A stretch of DNA of 64,000 nt from Amorphophallus konjac (taxonomy: Eukaryota; Streptophyta; Magnoliopsida; Alismatales; Araceae), in the NCBI GenBank assembly GCA_022559845.1, contig CM040126.1, forward strand, positions 122,240,886-122,304,885, given 5' to 3'. Positions 46,220 to 59,020 of the stretch are shown in pieces. A model generated the notes under the pieces. It made no database searches and was not told the DNA's origin. It saw nothing but the letters and a program-made list of their open reading frames with translations. A program made the translations under genes and the position numbers. The first letter of the stretch is position 1, and each line of letters opens with the position of its first letter.

Positions 46220-48630
46220 GGAACTGCTCTGCAGGTGTGCCTTGTGTTGAAGAATAAAGAGGGGTAAAATAAACCAAGGCACCCAAGTATGATAAAACCC
46301 CATCTTTGCACTTGACAGGTTCGATCCTCTAACTTTAGAAAATTTTCTTTTAATCAGTTGCATTTCATGCATACATACTCACTTCTGAGTTTGACTTGTC
46401 TTTCATAGATTGTCAAATGCATTTGCTGAATTATTTGTGCATACTTTAAGCTGAGAGTGAATTGAATGTTGCTTTCTGAAAATCTGAAGTGTGCCATCTG
46501 AAATTCCTGATTTAAGATGTTTGCATAACTTGTTAAGCATACATACTTGCATTCTTGTGTGTCATCTGCACTTCTCAATTTGAATCTTTTCTTGCATAAC
46601 GAAATTCATTTATGCATCCTCTAACTGAAATTCTTTGAGAATCTAAAATGCACATGAAGTCTATTGTAGTCCATCTCAAGCTGTAATTGCATGTCTACTT
46701 CATGAGCATAGATCATAAAACCATATGTTCAGTCTTCATTGCACATAATGTATTTAGTCAAGGGGAGTAGATGCATAAATGGTCATGCGTTTATGGCACG
46801 TAGAATTCTGGATTTTATTGCATATAGTCAGGGGGAGGCTGGCTGCCCCTGCATGATGGTCATGCCACTCATGTTCATATTCATGTAATGTTTTTTATGA
46901 AAATCATTGCATATGCATACATATAGTGAATTGCACTGCATATCATTAATTTGAAAATACAAAAGAAGTGACTCACTGCATCTGGACAAGGGGAGCATTT
47001 TAGACTCACTAGTCTTTCAAAAACTGAATTCTTCATGTCTAGTCACTCAAATCACTCTCCTATTCTTGTGTGTTGGTGATTACATTATCATCATCTGAGC
47101 TCTCAACTTTCTTAAAGCTGAAATCTATATCTGCTACTACTTAAGTTGCTGAAGGAGAGCTTCACCTGAATTCATTCTTGTCACTACTGTCAAGTTGATC
47201 TGTCTGTACTCCAGACTCAGCTATTAATTTCTGAACTGGATTACTCTAGTGCATACCTCATGCTGCATCTTTGTAAATTTGTTTGATGCATAAGCATGTG
47301 TTCCAATTCTGTCATTTTATATGCATGCTTGATAATGTCCTATACTGCTCTCTAAACAAAAGTTCAAGTTGTTTCCATTGATTGGCTGCATTGTCAATAT
47401 TGATTCATCTGAATTTGAGAAGATTTCAATCTATGTACCCTAATCACAAATCCGACATATTTCGAAAAGAAGAATCCTCTTTTTATACTGGTTTAAGAAT
47501 GTTTGATGAAACAAATTGATTTAAGTCTAATGTATTCATTAAGTTTTGATTTAAAAGACTTGAAAATATCTGAATCATTATGTTTAATAAATTTTTAACG
47601 AATTGTCTCATGTAATTTCATGTAAAATCTTCTGAAATCTGAAAATTTTAAAAGACATGACTTTCTTTGGTTAAGATACATGTAGAAAGTATTGTTCTTA
47701 AACATTTCAGTGTATTGAGCATTGACTAAAAAATCTGAAAATATATGAATAAAAACAAAGTCAGAGCAATGACTTTGGTCACAGAGAAACAGGGTTCTCT
47801 ATCAAAGTAACCCTTATCATGAAGTGCCATAGTTACCTCTCTTGTAAAAATAATTGAAAATCTGGCAGAGCAATGGCATGGCTGTGTTGAGTAACCGGGG
47901 ATTCTGGCCTCTGATCAATGTGTCTCCTCATGTAAAAAGGCACTCCAAATTGCTAACTCTGCTCTCATTGAGAGGTAATATGGTTGTCACACTGAGTAAC
48001 TAGGTCACTTCACCTAAGACGTGTTGTGCCTCACATAAAAAGGTGTTGATTTAACCAGACTTGCTCAGAAAAATAAAGTTGCTGAACAAAAGAAAAATCC
48101 TGAAAAAGATTAAAGTCATGTACAAATACACTCATAACTATTTAATCTCAATACTATCGTGTGTAACTTCCAAAGGAGTCATTGATTTTGAGTGAGTAAG
48201 ATATAAGGAGGTTAAACTAGAATGTCATATGTGTAACTGGTTCATTTTTATTAAAACATGATTTCAGATATGAGTATTGAATTTCATTGAAAAAACTATG
48301 TATACATCATGCTTAAATCATGCTGGTCTGTTTAGAATCATTTATAATCTCTTATAATAGAAGAGTCTAAAATTCGGTTATTAAGATTTATGAATTTGAT
48401 ATCCTATTGAAAATCCTCCCACCTCATCTAGTCATTGGTAATCCAGTCATTAATGTGCTCAACTTTCTGCTCACTGTTCTTGATCATTCCATGCTTAATT
48501 TCTAATTGTTGTTGAAATTTTCTATGACTGATCATGTGTTCTTGTTGATATCTCCGTCCACATCAATTGGTATCAGATTTAAATCTGAATGTCTGATGAC
48601 AATTTTCACTCCAATTCCTCTAGTCTGTCA
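46220..48630 (+). other. Element F: long non-coding 3' region
   Basis: No frame above background. Polypurine-like strips TCAAGGGGAG (46758), GTCAGGGGGAGG (46828) and ACAAGGGGAGC (46984) sit in it. In autonomous Sireviruses pol would occupy this place. The sequence is A+T-rich with many TGCAT words. Confidence 0.6.
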
Positions 48631-48951
48631 AATGGGGGAGATTGTATCATCACCATCTTTCTGGTATTAAGGGGGAGATTAGTCTGGTCGTTTGTCATCT
48701 TTGTCATTTTTCAAGGGGACTAGGATTCCTTGACTCCCTCTGTATATCAGCTTCACTTCATTTGGAAAGGGACAAAGGGGGAGAATGGTTTGGAGTCTTG
48801 TATGTTTTGGATCTCAATCTACAGATTCTCTCAAACAATTATTTCCTTTTTGATGAAGTCAAAGGGGGAGAATAGTTTGGAGTCAGCATCAGCATGCTGT
48901 CTTTGACTCATAGTGTTCATAATGTTGCCATCATCAAAAGGGGGAGATTAT
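48631..48951 (+). promoter_or_regulatory. Multiple polypurine tracts upstream of 3' LTR of F
   Basis: GGGGGAG at 48634, 48671, 48777, 48864 and 48940. The last one (AAAAGGGGGAGATTAT) abuts the 3' LTR start. Repeated polypurine tracts before the 3' LTR are a known mark of Sireviruses. Confidence 0.85.
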
Positions 48952-49468
48952 TGTACCCCTGTGGTTTTGATGATGTCAAACACTATGCTTCATCTATGCA
49001 TTAATATCATATGTGCTTGCAGCATTTGTATGGTTTCATGGTTTGTTGAAGGATGAAGAGAACAGTGCACACACATATCTGTCAAACACTGTTCAACTCG
49101 TTGCACATGTTTTGTTGCTTCTTAGTAATCTCGGTGCACATTTGCCTTGTATGATACAAGGTCAGTGCATGCTTTGTCTTTCATATGGAAGAGATCGATG
49201 CTATTACTATTCATACCTTCACAAAGGTCTGTGCACATCTGCTAGTATTCATAGAAGGTCGGTGCACACCTGGCTGCTCTACTCACGTAGCTCGGTGCAT
49301 GTTGATCCTAAAGTCTGTGCAGATTCAAGTCTGGTATAAAGGTTTGTGTACTTCAATGTTTAGGTCCGTGCACATTTACTTCATCTCGCATAGTCTAGGT
49401 CGGTGCATGCATTGTCTCCATTACTAAGTCGATGCACATCACTGTTGAGGTAAGTGCATGAAGGAAAG
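48952..49468 (+). mobile_element. Element F: 3' LTR, first piece
   Basis: Matches 41098-41614 with few differences. Interrupted by H after the GAAAG target copy (49464-49468) and resumes at 58149. Confidence 0.92.
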
Positions 49469-50654
49469 TGTGACGACCCAGAGCTCCGAATACCGATATA
49501 CCGATAATATCGATACACCGATACCAAGAACTGGGGAAGCCACCCAAGAGGCTGATGAGGCCCCTGAAGGGTTAGTGAAGTTTGTCGAGGAGTTGTATAA
49601 CAAATTGGAACTACAACGCGCAATATTAGTTAAACAACAATTACTAATTAAGTGCGGAAGCAAAATAAACTATCAGAATGATAAAATATATACAATAGTC
49701 CAGATTTACAACAGTAACAAGTCCAAACTGACAGAAAAGAGAGTTCAAATGTACAACTACACGGGGCATACCCCGGTCAAAAGTACAAAAGACCAACCGA
49801 CTACTGCTGGCACCCTACTAGCTGCCGACAAAACCACGTGAAGCTCCAGGAGACGGCGGATGTGGCTCACCTGAAAGTAGGAAGGGTGAGTCACAGCCAG
49901 ACTCAGTAGGGGTCACGCGGATCCCTACCTCGCAACTAATCACGCAGGCATACAAATATAACAGCAATTAAAGCATGCATTTAAAGCAATAAACATGCAA
50001 TTGGCATAAATAAAACACATTTATAGTAAAGCTGTAAAACCTATCTAAGCAGTTTAAACAGCTAACTACATGCCAATTAAATATAGATATAAGCGTCAGG
50101 AACTACATCTACCAATAGAAAGAAAAGCTCAACTAACCCGGAGATAGGAAAAAGAAGAGACCACAAGAAGTGAGAGACCAAATGCGTCCACTGACGGCTT
50201 ACACTGCATCTCAAGCAACTCGCATGGCTAGAGTCTCCAAGCGAGAGGCGTAACAGAACCAAACCGAACCGAGTAACTAGTCAGAGTAACACTCGTCAGT
50301 GTCAGTCCAAGTCTCTGACCACGTGTGCACACACTGGCTCGTGCCTAAGCCAGGCTCTCCAGCTAGTTTTCCCTCTTAATAGGACGCTACTATTGGCCGA
50401 GGGCCCACGGTAACTAGCTTAAAAACCGTGTAACGGGAACTACCCTTTCCACCTTTCCCAGGTGGGCCGACACTCCAAGTCGGAGGGCTACGACTAGTGG
50501 CTCCATCACAAGGAAAGAGAGAGCTACTCTATTGGGATCTAAAATAATGCCACAGTTTTTATAAAATAGGTTAAACATGGCGTATATGCAACATGGAATG
50601 CATAACTAATAGGCTGGCAACGTAATGAAACTTCCAGGCAAGCGGCGGTCGGCT

Positions 50655-51110
50655 GCTCACGCGCTATATGAATGTAACGGTCGGAGACTGGCGCGTCACA
50701 TCAAGAATAACGCGTCCGTCTCCATCCGTTACTTCCACCGGAGTTCCAGCTCAAGAGACCCAAAAGGGAATGTAACGGTAGGGGCCCAGCACGTTACATC
50801 GATGCAACGCGTTGGATCACCGCCGTTACATCTACCCGAGGCCAAAAACCAACGTGCTGCGTTTAAAACCGTTCGCAGGCGAAGTGACGCACTAGTCTAG
50901 GCGCGCCGGATCAAAGCGACGGCAGGCCGACTGGCCGTCGGGCGAACCGCCTGACCGGGTCAACACAAACCAACGAGAAAACAACGGTCGGGAGCCCCGC
51001 CATTACTCTCAATGTAACGCCCCCGCGACGGGCCGTTATATTGAAGTAACGCGTCCCCGGAAGACCGTTAGGGATGTGACGGTTCCTGGCAGGACCGTCA
51101 CATCACCTGG
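50655..51110 (-). repeat. Hairpin array in 3' LTR of H
   Basis: About eight imperfect palindromes with arms TGTAACGGTC/GACCGTTACA and variants (TAACGCGTCC/GCCGTTAC), for example near 50672, 50770, 50803, 51010, 51044 and 51076. Repeated in the 5' LTR at 56585-57020. Confidence 0.82.
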
Positions 51111-51865
51111 GTCGTGGACGGGTTATATTTAAAACCGGTTCCCTCCCGGACGATGGAAACCGCCGGGTATCGACGTAGAAACCAGGTTTCCTAACCAACC
51201 ACCCTGCCATAACAACATTCAATCACCAATCATGCCATTAAAATTGAAAGACGATGGCCATGGAATCAATTTCATGAATTTAAGGCTAAATAACACTAAA
51301 TTACATTAACATGGAAAATTGCACAAAAATCAAGAAAACTGGCGTCGAACCACTGGCGCATGTGGTACCGACGGGTCCCTAGCGAGGAGAAGATTCCATC
51401 CCCCTACCTCTTACGCGGTGGGAACGCCAATTCGGTGCCGAACGGTCGACGAGAGCCATGTCATCCTCACGGCGCCAAGCGTCACCACGCTCCGCGGATC
51501 GAGGGAAGAAGGGCGTCACCGCGATCCACGCGAAACGACCTTCCCGACGGTACCTCCCTTGCTTCGATCAGCAGCCGTCTGGGCTCGATCGCGACGAAAC
51601 CCGCAAATCGGTGCAGATCGGACGACGGAAGCCACGCCGTCCTCTCGCTCCCACGCGTCTCCACGCTCCACGGATCGAGACGAGGTCAGTGTCAAAACGT
51701 CCCTCGCGTCGATCCGGTTCCAACGGTATCTCCCACGCCTCGATTGGACCCCGTCCGGGCCAAAACCGAGAGAGAAAGGGAGAGGGGGAGAGAGAACGTG
51801 TGAGGGAGAGAGAGAAAAAGAGAGAGATCGAGAGTGAGAGGGGAGAGAGAGAGGGGGTGCGTGAG

Positions 51866-51877
51866 TTTTATAAAAAC
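51866..51877 (-). promoter_or_regulatory. Probable TATA box in LTR of H
   Basis: Minus-strand GTTTTTATAAAAC, 20 bases ahead of a CTCTCTCTCCCC strip where transcription probably starts. An identical box lies in the other LTR at about 57778-57789. Confidence 0.65.
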
Positions 51878-52233
51878 TGATTTTTCTAAATATATATTTT
51901 TTAAAAATTCTTCAAATTATACTTTAACCCCTCAAAGAACTAAAATCGTTAATATGCCCATTAAATTTTAATAATTCTTTAACTAATTCGAATAAATGCC
52001 TAACCAAGGCCTAAAAATCCACAAAAATAGTCGAAACGATCCTCACGAAGAGTACACTGCAACTGTATTGTCCACGAGCCGATAAGCTGAGAGGTAAACT
52101 CACCATAGGGTTCTGTAGATTATACGAGAGAAGAACCACACGGTTCATAAGACCTCAACTCGGGAGATACAAAAGCAATGCAAAATTCTCCAAAAAGAAT
52201 CCGAAAAACCTACTAAAGATCCAGAATATTACA

Positions 52234-54450
52234 TCCTCCCCTCCTTCAAGGAATTTCGTCCTCGAAATTCAAGGGCTGACAAAGGGAGAAGCGAGGGAAG
52301 AACAACCCGACACACAACAACGCAATCTCGAGAAACACAACTCAGAGGAACACCGTCAGACCATTATCACAAGTACACGCCCGGGAGTGAGCACGACACA
52401 AGTGAACACAAGTCCGACACCTCCGAAACAGGGTAACGTCGCTTACGTCTCACAGGACGGGAGACACGACTGCCACAGCAACAAATCACCGATCTCGAGG
52501 AGATGAAACAACAGACACCTCAAGCAGTGGCTTAAATAAGGAAAGAAGGTCCTTACGATTGACATCCTGACAACATCATCGATTCCAGTGCCCAAGGCAA
52601 CAAGGAACACCGGGCACACTGAATACCAACGACAAATTCGCAGGAAACAGTAACACAACAATAGCACCGGACCATAAACACAATCAAGTTAGCCTTCATT
52701 CAGATATCACATCTAATCGAGTCGCGAGTTAACTCTAACAGGGGACAAGAGTACAACAAGCTAACTGACAAGACAATGGTCCACGACTGAGACACAAAAT
52801 CATACAGATACAACACTAAATCAACAACACAGCGGCACTCGCAGGATCCCAGCTCCGTACTGGACACAGAACCACGGGCACACTGCAAGCAGGGTCATAT
52901 CAGGGCATAAGAACAGCTGAACACACGACCTCAAGGAACTAGTTATGCATCAAGTCGCTCACCAAGAAAAGACCCATATAACAAGAACACGACAGTAATC
53001 TCGGGGAACGCATCTCAAAGTTTACGAACACACCTCAAGAGCACAACACCCAAGAAAGAGAATGCAGAGTAAAGGGTAGTTGATCAGCAGGAAAGTCGAC
53101 AAATTCCCCAATACTCGCAATGGTCGATGCCAATACCAGAAGATGATCAACAACAGCACGGCAACAGGGAATATCTCGATATCTGCATCTCAGCACACAC
53201 ACGGTGCCATCGCAACTCATAAAATCGCAATGCAATATGCCACGAGTACTGATCCCATGAGCAACCGATCATAAATAGCCTAAGTGCAACAGAAGAGAGT
53301 ACCAGCTTCAACACAAAGGCCAAGGAAAGGTGCTAATCTCAGCCTACCTTTACGTCCTGAAAACGACAAGTGAGCCTCACAATGCATCGGCCGTTAAACA
53401 CGACACGACGAAACACGATACACAACAGCTTTCGAAACAAAGATTAAGTCCCAAGCCAAGCGACCGCAAAGCAAGAAGAAGATCAGGCTCAAAATAAAAG
53501 CTGTCCTCATTAAGCATATACAGGACAAAGGCATTACTAAGACGACAATTCCAAGGCCGACTTCGAAAAGAAACCACCAAACGAGGTGAGAAGCATCAAG
53601 CTTACTAACAGAAGCTCACCAAGAAGGGAAAAGCCTAGCTCGCTCGAACAACTTCTCAATCAAAGGGGTCTAATCGAGCACTTCAACAGAAGTAGAACAC
53701 CTCGGGAGCTGAACGGACTCGAGCTGGGATGACCAAAACAACGTAAAAACGTGTACGGCCACCTCAACAACTCGAAAAGTCAACAGCAACCTGAGCAAAT
53801 GACGAAAAACCAAGCGATAAGGAATCGCAAACCCAATGCCAGCAATTCCAACCAAGAAGGGAAAAGCTAACAGGGAAACACTAAGGAACTCACAAATAGT
53901 AGGAAAAGATAACTACTGAGGCTAAGAACCTCCTATCAACAACATCAAATGATCTACAAATTTAGATAACATAAAGCACAACGTAGACTACTCACATGGC
54001 TGTCGGCACTGACGGTGACAAGCCACTTAGCCCCCACAGAGAAATAGACCTCTAAGAAAATCACAGGCGACAAAACGATTAAACCACGCTAGCGTAAGAT
54101 CCACCAACGAATCTTGCTAACGTCCACCTCATCCATCATTCCATCACGTTCTAACCCATTCCGTCGCGTCTCTACCTCGGTCAACTCGACACGGTCGCGC
54201 GCCTCGCGTCGAGAGAAACAGAGGAAAAAGAGAAACGAGGATAAAGTAGAACGGGAGAAATGAAAAGGATAGGAGAGGAGAAAACCAAAATCACACGGAT
54301 AGAATTATTACAATGAACAATTAAGGAATAACTAGATCACATACAATTCAAGTAATTGTGACAAATAAAACACAAGTTAACTGATCGAGAAGCAGAATCG
54401 CACCTTCCATAACATACGATGTCACTGCTCAGCACAGGGAAGCTGAGGCC
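52234..54450 (-). other. Element H: polypurine tract and non-coding interior
   Basis: Begins with the polypurine tract (plus TCCTCCCCTCC, 52234-52244). The rest is non-coding on both strands, yet aligns with the interior of A (1342-1786, 38549-39957), so it has been kept through divergence of the two. No pol motif is seen. Confidence 0.7.
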
Positions 54451-55230
54451 AAAAAATCTTGCTGAGGTCGTGATGGCAAAGGTTGGAACTGGAACAGCTA
54501 CGGCTGGGTAAATCACGAGAACTGCACCGGTCTCGACCTAAAAGGGCAATCTCGAACAACGTGACCCGGCTGATCACATCGAAAGCAGACAACGGGCAGA
54601 GAACACGGCTGGCCCTTATGATGACCACCGCATCTCCGGCACGTCCATGGCTGACTAACGACAGACCCCCGAAGCTGCTGAGAAGAAGGTATTGACGACG
54701 GAACAACACTGGCAGAAGGCTGCTGGGCGAGCCGCTTCTCACGCTCCCTCAACTTGCTCCGGGTATTCATGGACGGAGGTGTACCACGATTAACCGGCAC
54801 AAGAGAGGAGGCTCTAAACACACCCGACTGCCCGTCCTATTGATCCTTAGATGTCCAAATCTTCTTAGACTTCTTGTATCGGCGTCTCTTGCCTTTAAAC
54901 TTAGGAAGAAGCATCTTCGGCAGCAGGGATAACGGAAGGGACTCCGGGTACGCTCGGCAAATAGACCTGCTGGAACTGTCCTGTCGGCTGAGGGACAAAG
55001 TAATACTGCACACCTGGCTGAGTAGACTCGGCCTGAGTACACCCTTGAGGTCTCACCTGCCCCTCACCAGACGGCATTCCAACCTGATCACCCGATAAAC
55101 CTTCCACCACATGAGCAGGAGTTGCAGGAACTTGACCAGGCACAGGTGCATAAACCAACACGACAACCACTGGAGGAGAAGTACCACTTCCCTCCCCGGA
55201 AACATGCGCCTTTTTACGACGTGCCATCAA
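54451..55230 (-). pseudogene. gag: Element H: gag remnant (head and zinc knuckle only)
   Basis: Starts at Met 55230 ('MMARRKKAHVSGEGSG'), a Pro/Val/Gln-rich head of about 109 residues, then after a stop and frame change a basic stretch and 'CRRCGGHHKGQPC' followed by the CCHC knuckle 'CFRCDQPGHVVRDC' near 54560. The capsid domain between head and knuckle, present in the gag of C, is absent, so this is an internally deleted gag. The knuckle part could still bind RNA if made. It lies just inside the primer site, as expected for gag. Confidence 0.78.
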
Positions 55231-55367
55231 ACCCTAGGAAGCACATAACAACGAAAATCATATCAGCAATCACGGAAAACATCCTAAGCCAGCAATAGAT
55301 GATGCAGGTGGACTCGCTCTGGACAGACGCTATGCAATTTCAATTCCTTATACAAATTCTCAACACA

Positions 55368-55379
55368 GCTCTGATACCA
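55368..55379 (-). promoter_or_regulatory. Primer binding site of element H
   Basis: Minus-strand TGGTATCAGAGC, two bases inside the 5' LTR (55382). Confidence 0.92.
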
Positions 55380-55381
55380 AC

Positions 55382-58148
55382 TGTGACGACCCAGAGCTCC
55401 GAATACCGATATACCGATAATATCGATACACCGATACCAAGAACTGGGGAAGCCACCCAAGAGGCTGATGAGGCCCCTGAAGGGTTAGTGAAGTTTGTCG
55501 AGGAGTTGTATAACAAATTGGAACTACAACGCGCAATATTAGTTAAACAACAATTACTAATTAAGTGCGGAAGCAAAATAAACTATCAGAATGATAAAAT
55601 ATATACAATAGTCCAGATTTACAACAGTAACAAGTCCAAACTGGCAGAAAAGAGAGTTCAAATGTACAACTACACGGGGCATACCCCGGTCAAAAGTACA
55701 AAAGACCAACCGACTACTGCTGGCACCCTACTAGCTGCCGACAAAACCACGTGAAGCTCTAGGAGACGGCGGATGTGGCTCACCTGAAAGTAGGAAGGGT
55801 GAGTCACAGCCAGACTCAGTAGGGGTCACACGGATCCCTACCTCGCAACTAATCACGCAGGCATACAAATATAACAGCAATTAAAGCATGCATTTAAAGC
55901 AATAAACATGCAATTGGCATAAATAAAACACATTTATAGTAAAGCTGTAAAACCTATCTAAGCAGTTTAAACAGCTAACTACATGCCAATTAAATATAGA
56001 TATAAGCGTCAGGAACTACATCTACCAATAGAAAGAAAAGCTCAACTAACCCGGAGATAGGAAAAAGAAGAGACCACAAGAAGTGAGAGACCAAATGCGT
56101 CCACTGACGGCTTACACTGCATCTCAAGCAACTCGCATGGCTAGAGTCTCCAAGCGAGAGGCGTAACAGAACCAAACCGAACCGAGTAACTAGTCAGAGT
56201 AACACTCGTCAGTGTCAGTCCAAGTCTCTGACCACGTGTGCACACACTGGCTCGTGCCTAAGCCAGGCTCTCCAGCTAGTTTTCCCTCTTAGTAGGACGC
56301 TACTATTGGCCGAGGGCCCACGGTAACTAGCTTAAAAACCGTGTAACGGGAACTACCCTTTCCACCTTTCCCAGGTGGGCCGACACTCCAAGTCGGAGGG
56401 CTACGACTAGTGGCTCCATCACAAGGAAAGAGAGAGCTACTCTATTGGGATCTAAAATAATGCCACAGTTTTTATAAAATAGGTTAAACATGGCGTATAT
56501 GCAACATGGAATGCATAACTAATAGGCTGGCAACGTAATGAAACTTCCAGGCAAGCGGTGGTCGGCTGCTCACGCGCTATATGAATGTAACGGTCGGGGA
56601 CTGGCGCATCACATCAAGAATAACGCGTCCGTCTCCATCCGTTACTTTCACCGGAGTTCCAACTCAAGAGACCCAAAAGGGAATGTAACGGTAGGGGCCC
56701 AGCGCGTTACATCGATGCAACGCGTTGGATCACCGCCGTTACATCTACCCGAGGCCAAAAACCAACGTGCTGCGTTTAAAACCGTTCGCAGGCGAAGTGA
56801 CGCACTAGTCTAGGCGCGCCGGATCAAAGCGACGGCTGGCCGACTGGCCGTCGGGCGAACCGCCTGACCGGGTCAACACAAACCAACGAGAAAACAACGG
56901 TCGGGAGCCCCGCCGTTACTCTCAATGTAATGCCCCCGCGACGGGCCGTTATATTGAAGTAACGCGTCCCCGGAAGACCGTTAGGGATGTGACGGTTCCT
57001 GGCAGGACTGTCACATCACCTGGGTCGCGGACGGGTTATATTTAAAATCGGTTCCCTCCCGGACGATGGAAACCGCCGGGTATCGACGTAGAAACCAGGT
57101 TTCCTAACCAACCACCCTGCCATAACAACATTCAATCACCAATCATGCCATTAAAATTGAAAGACGATGGCCATGGAATCAATTTCATGAATTTAAGGCT
57201 AAATAACACTAAATTACATTAACATGGAAAATTGCACAAAAATCAAGAAAACTGGCGTCGAACCACGGCGCATGTGGTACCGACGGGTCCCTAGCGAGGA
57301 GAAGATTCCATCCCCCTACCTCTTACGCGGTGGGAACGCCGATTCGATGCCGAACGGTCGACGAGAGCCACGTCATCCTCACGGCGCCAAGCGTCACCAC
57401 GCTCCGCGGATCGAGGGAAGAAGGGCGTCACCGCGATCCACGCGAAACGACCTTCCCGACGGTACCTCCCTTGCTTCGATCAGCAGCCGTCTGGGCTCGA
57501 TCGCGACGAAACCCGCAAATCGGTGCAGATTGGACGACGGAAGCCACGCCGTCCTCTCGCTCCCACGCGTCTCCACGCTCCACGGATCGAGACGAGGTCA
57601 GTGTCAAAATGTCCCTCGCGTCGAGCCGGTTCCAACGGTATCTCCCACGCCTCGATTGGACCCCGTCCGGGCCAAAACCGAGAGAGAAAGGGAGAGGGGG
57701 AGAGAGAACGTGTGAGGGAGAGAGAGAAAAAGAGAGAGATCGAGAGTGAGAGGGGAGAGAGAGAGGGGGGTGCGTGAGTTTTATAAAAACTGATTTTTCT
57801 AAATATATTTTTTTAAAAAAAAATTCTTCAAATTATACTTTAACCCCTCAAAGAACTAAAATCGTTAATATGCCCATTAAATTTTAATAATTCTTTAACT
57901 AATTCGAATAAATGCCTAACCAAGGCCTAAAACTCCGTAAAAATAGTCGAAACGATCCTCACGAAGAGTACACTACAACTGTATTGTCCACGAGCCGATA
58001 AGCTGAGAGGTAAACTCACCGTAGGGTTCTGTAGATTATACGAGAGAAGAACCACACGGTTCATAAGACCTCAACTCGGGAGATACAAAAGCAATGCAAA
58101 ATTCTCCAAAAGAATCCGAAAAACCTACTAAAGATCCAGGATATTACA
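55382..58148 (-). mobile_element. Element H: 5' LTR
   Basis: Near-identical to 49469-52233, including hairpin array (56585-57020), GC-rich leader, TATA at about 57778-57789 and CTACTGAG module at 55822-55784. Ends TTACA at 58148, followed by GAAAG. Confidence 0.95.
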
Positions 58149-59020
58149 GAAAGAAGGTTGGTGCACCTTTGCCCTAGAAGCGATACAAGGTCATAAAACA
58201 AGTCGGTGCATTTCTTGCCCGCGCACACACAAGTATCGGTGCATTGCCTGGTTTGCATTTTCAAACTCGGTGCAAGTCTGTGCACTTCACTATTCAGGTC
58301 GGTGCAATCTTTGCATCGGGCTGGCATAGGCTCGGTGCAACTTTAGTCACTACACGCAGGTAAGGTCTGTGCATTTGTTTGGTTTGCATAAAGTAAAGTA
58401 TGTGCATGTTACATATACACACAAGTCTCGCATAGAAGTCATTGCACTTTACCGAAGCATGCATATTCCAAGTCGGTGCATACCTTGCCCGCACACATAA
58501 AGTCAATGCAGGTTATGTTTTGCATGCACCAAGTCGGTGCATACCTTTGGCTGCTCATACACAAGGTCGGTGCAGTTACAGCTTGTGTAGAATTCATGAT
58601 CGGTGTAAGTCTTTACTTGTGCTACTCATGTCGGTGCACACCCTGTGTTACCTTTTCTAAAGTCAGTGCGTGTCATTTAGAGTCAATGCATGTTTCCTTT
58701 ATGTTATCAAAATTCTTGCACATTCTTTACTTGTGTGATACAAGGTCAGTGCACACTTCTTTCTGTTGCACACTCATGGTCTATGCATACTTTGTTACAC
58801 GTTACCTGATGTTTGTGCATGTCTTGCTATATGACTATGCATGTTTTGTTATATTACCTAAGGTCTGTGCATATTCGTACGTTACTTTATGAAGTCTGTG
58901 CTAGCACGAATACTTAATACTTCCAATTGTTTCCCAGGCCAGTGACTTGGTCGAGCATTTGTTGGACGAACCTACAACATGTGAGCATACTCCACGTGGA
59001 AGTTAAAGTACCAGGTTAAA
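58149..59020 (+). mobile_element. Element F: 3' LTR, second piece
   Basis: Continues the LTR of F after H. It matches 41611-42480, including the GGTCGGTGCA word array, and ends with 'accaggttaaag', where the two F LTRs diverge. Confidence 0.9.

Larger units (their letters stand above)
49469..52233 (-). mobile_element. Element H: 3' LTR
   Basis: Minus-strand start TGTAATATTC (52233), end GGGTCGTCACA (49469). Transcript-direction order: TATA at 51867-51876, CT-rich strip (complement of 51765-51860), GC-rich leader (51360-51760), hairpin array (51110-50655), and the CTACTGAG module at 49909-49871 ending CTTTCAG/GTGAGCC. Confidence 0.95.
49469..58148 (-). mobile_element. Element H: young non-autonomous Ty3-gypsy element
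   Basis: LTRs 49469-52233 (2,765 bp) and 55382-58148 (2,767 bp) differ at about 1 percent of sites by eye, with GAAAG duplications at 49464-49468 and 58149-58153. The LTR of F continues without loss on both sides. Minus orientation is shown by the polypurine tract at 52234-52244 and primer site at 55368-55379. The interior is 3.15 kb, with a gag remnant and no pol. Related to A in LTR ends and in the non-coding interior. Confidence 0.95.

Noticed and set aside
51319..51880. Arg/Ser/Pro-rich plus-strand ORFs of 140-172 codons in LTR of H, repeated at 57224-57777
   Set aside because: Three overlapping frames are open at once in GC-rich leader DNA, opposite to the H transcript, with no family resemblance.
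54513..54821. Zinc-finger protein gene on the minus strand
   Set aside because: CCHC knuckle of the retrotransposon gag type, placed between primer site and interior of H, so it is a gag remnant.
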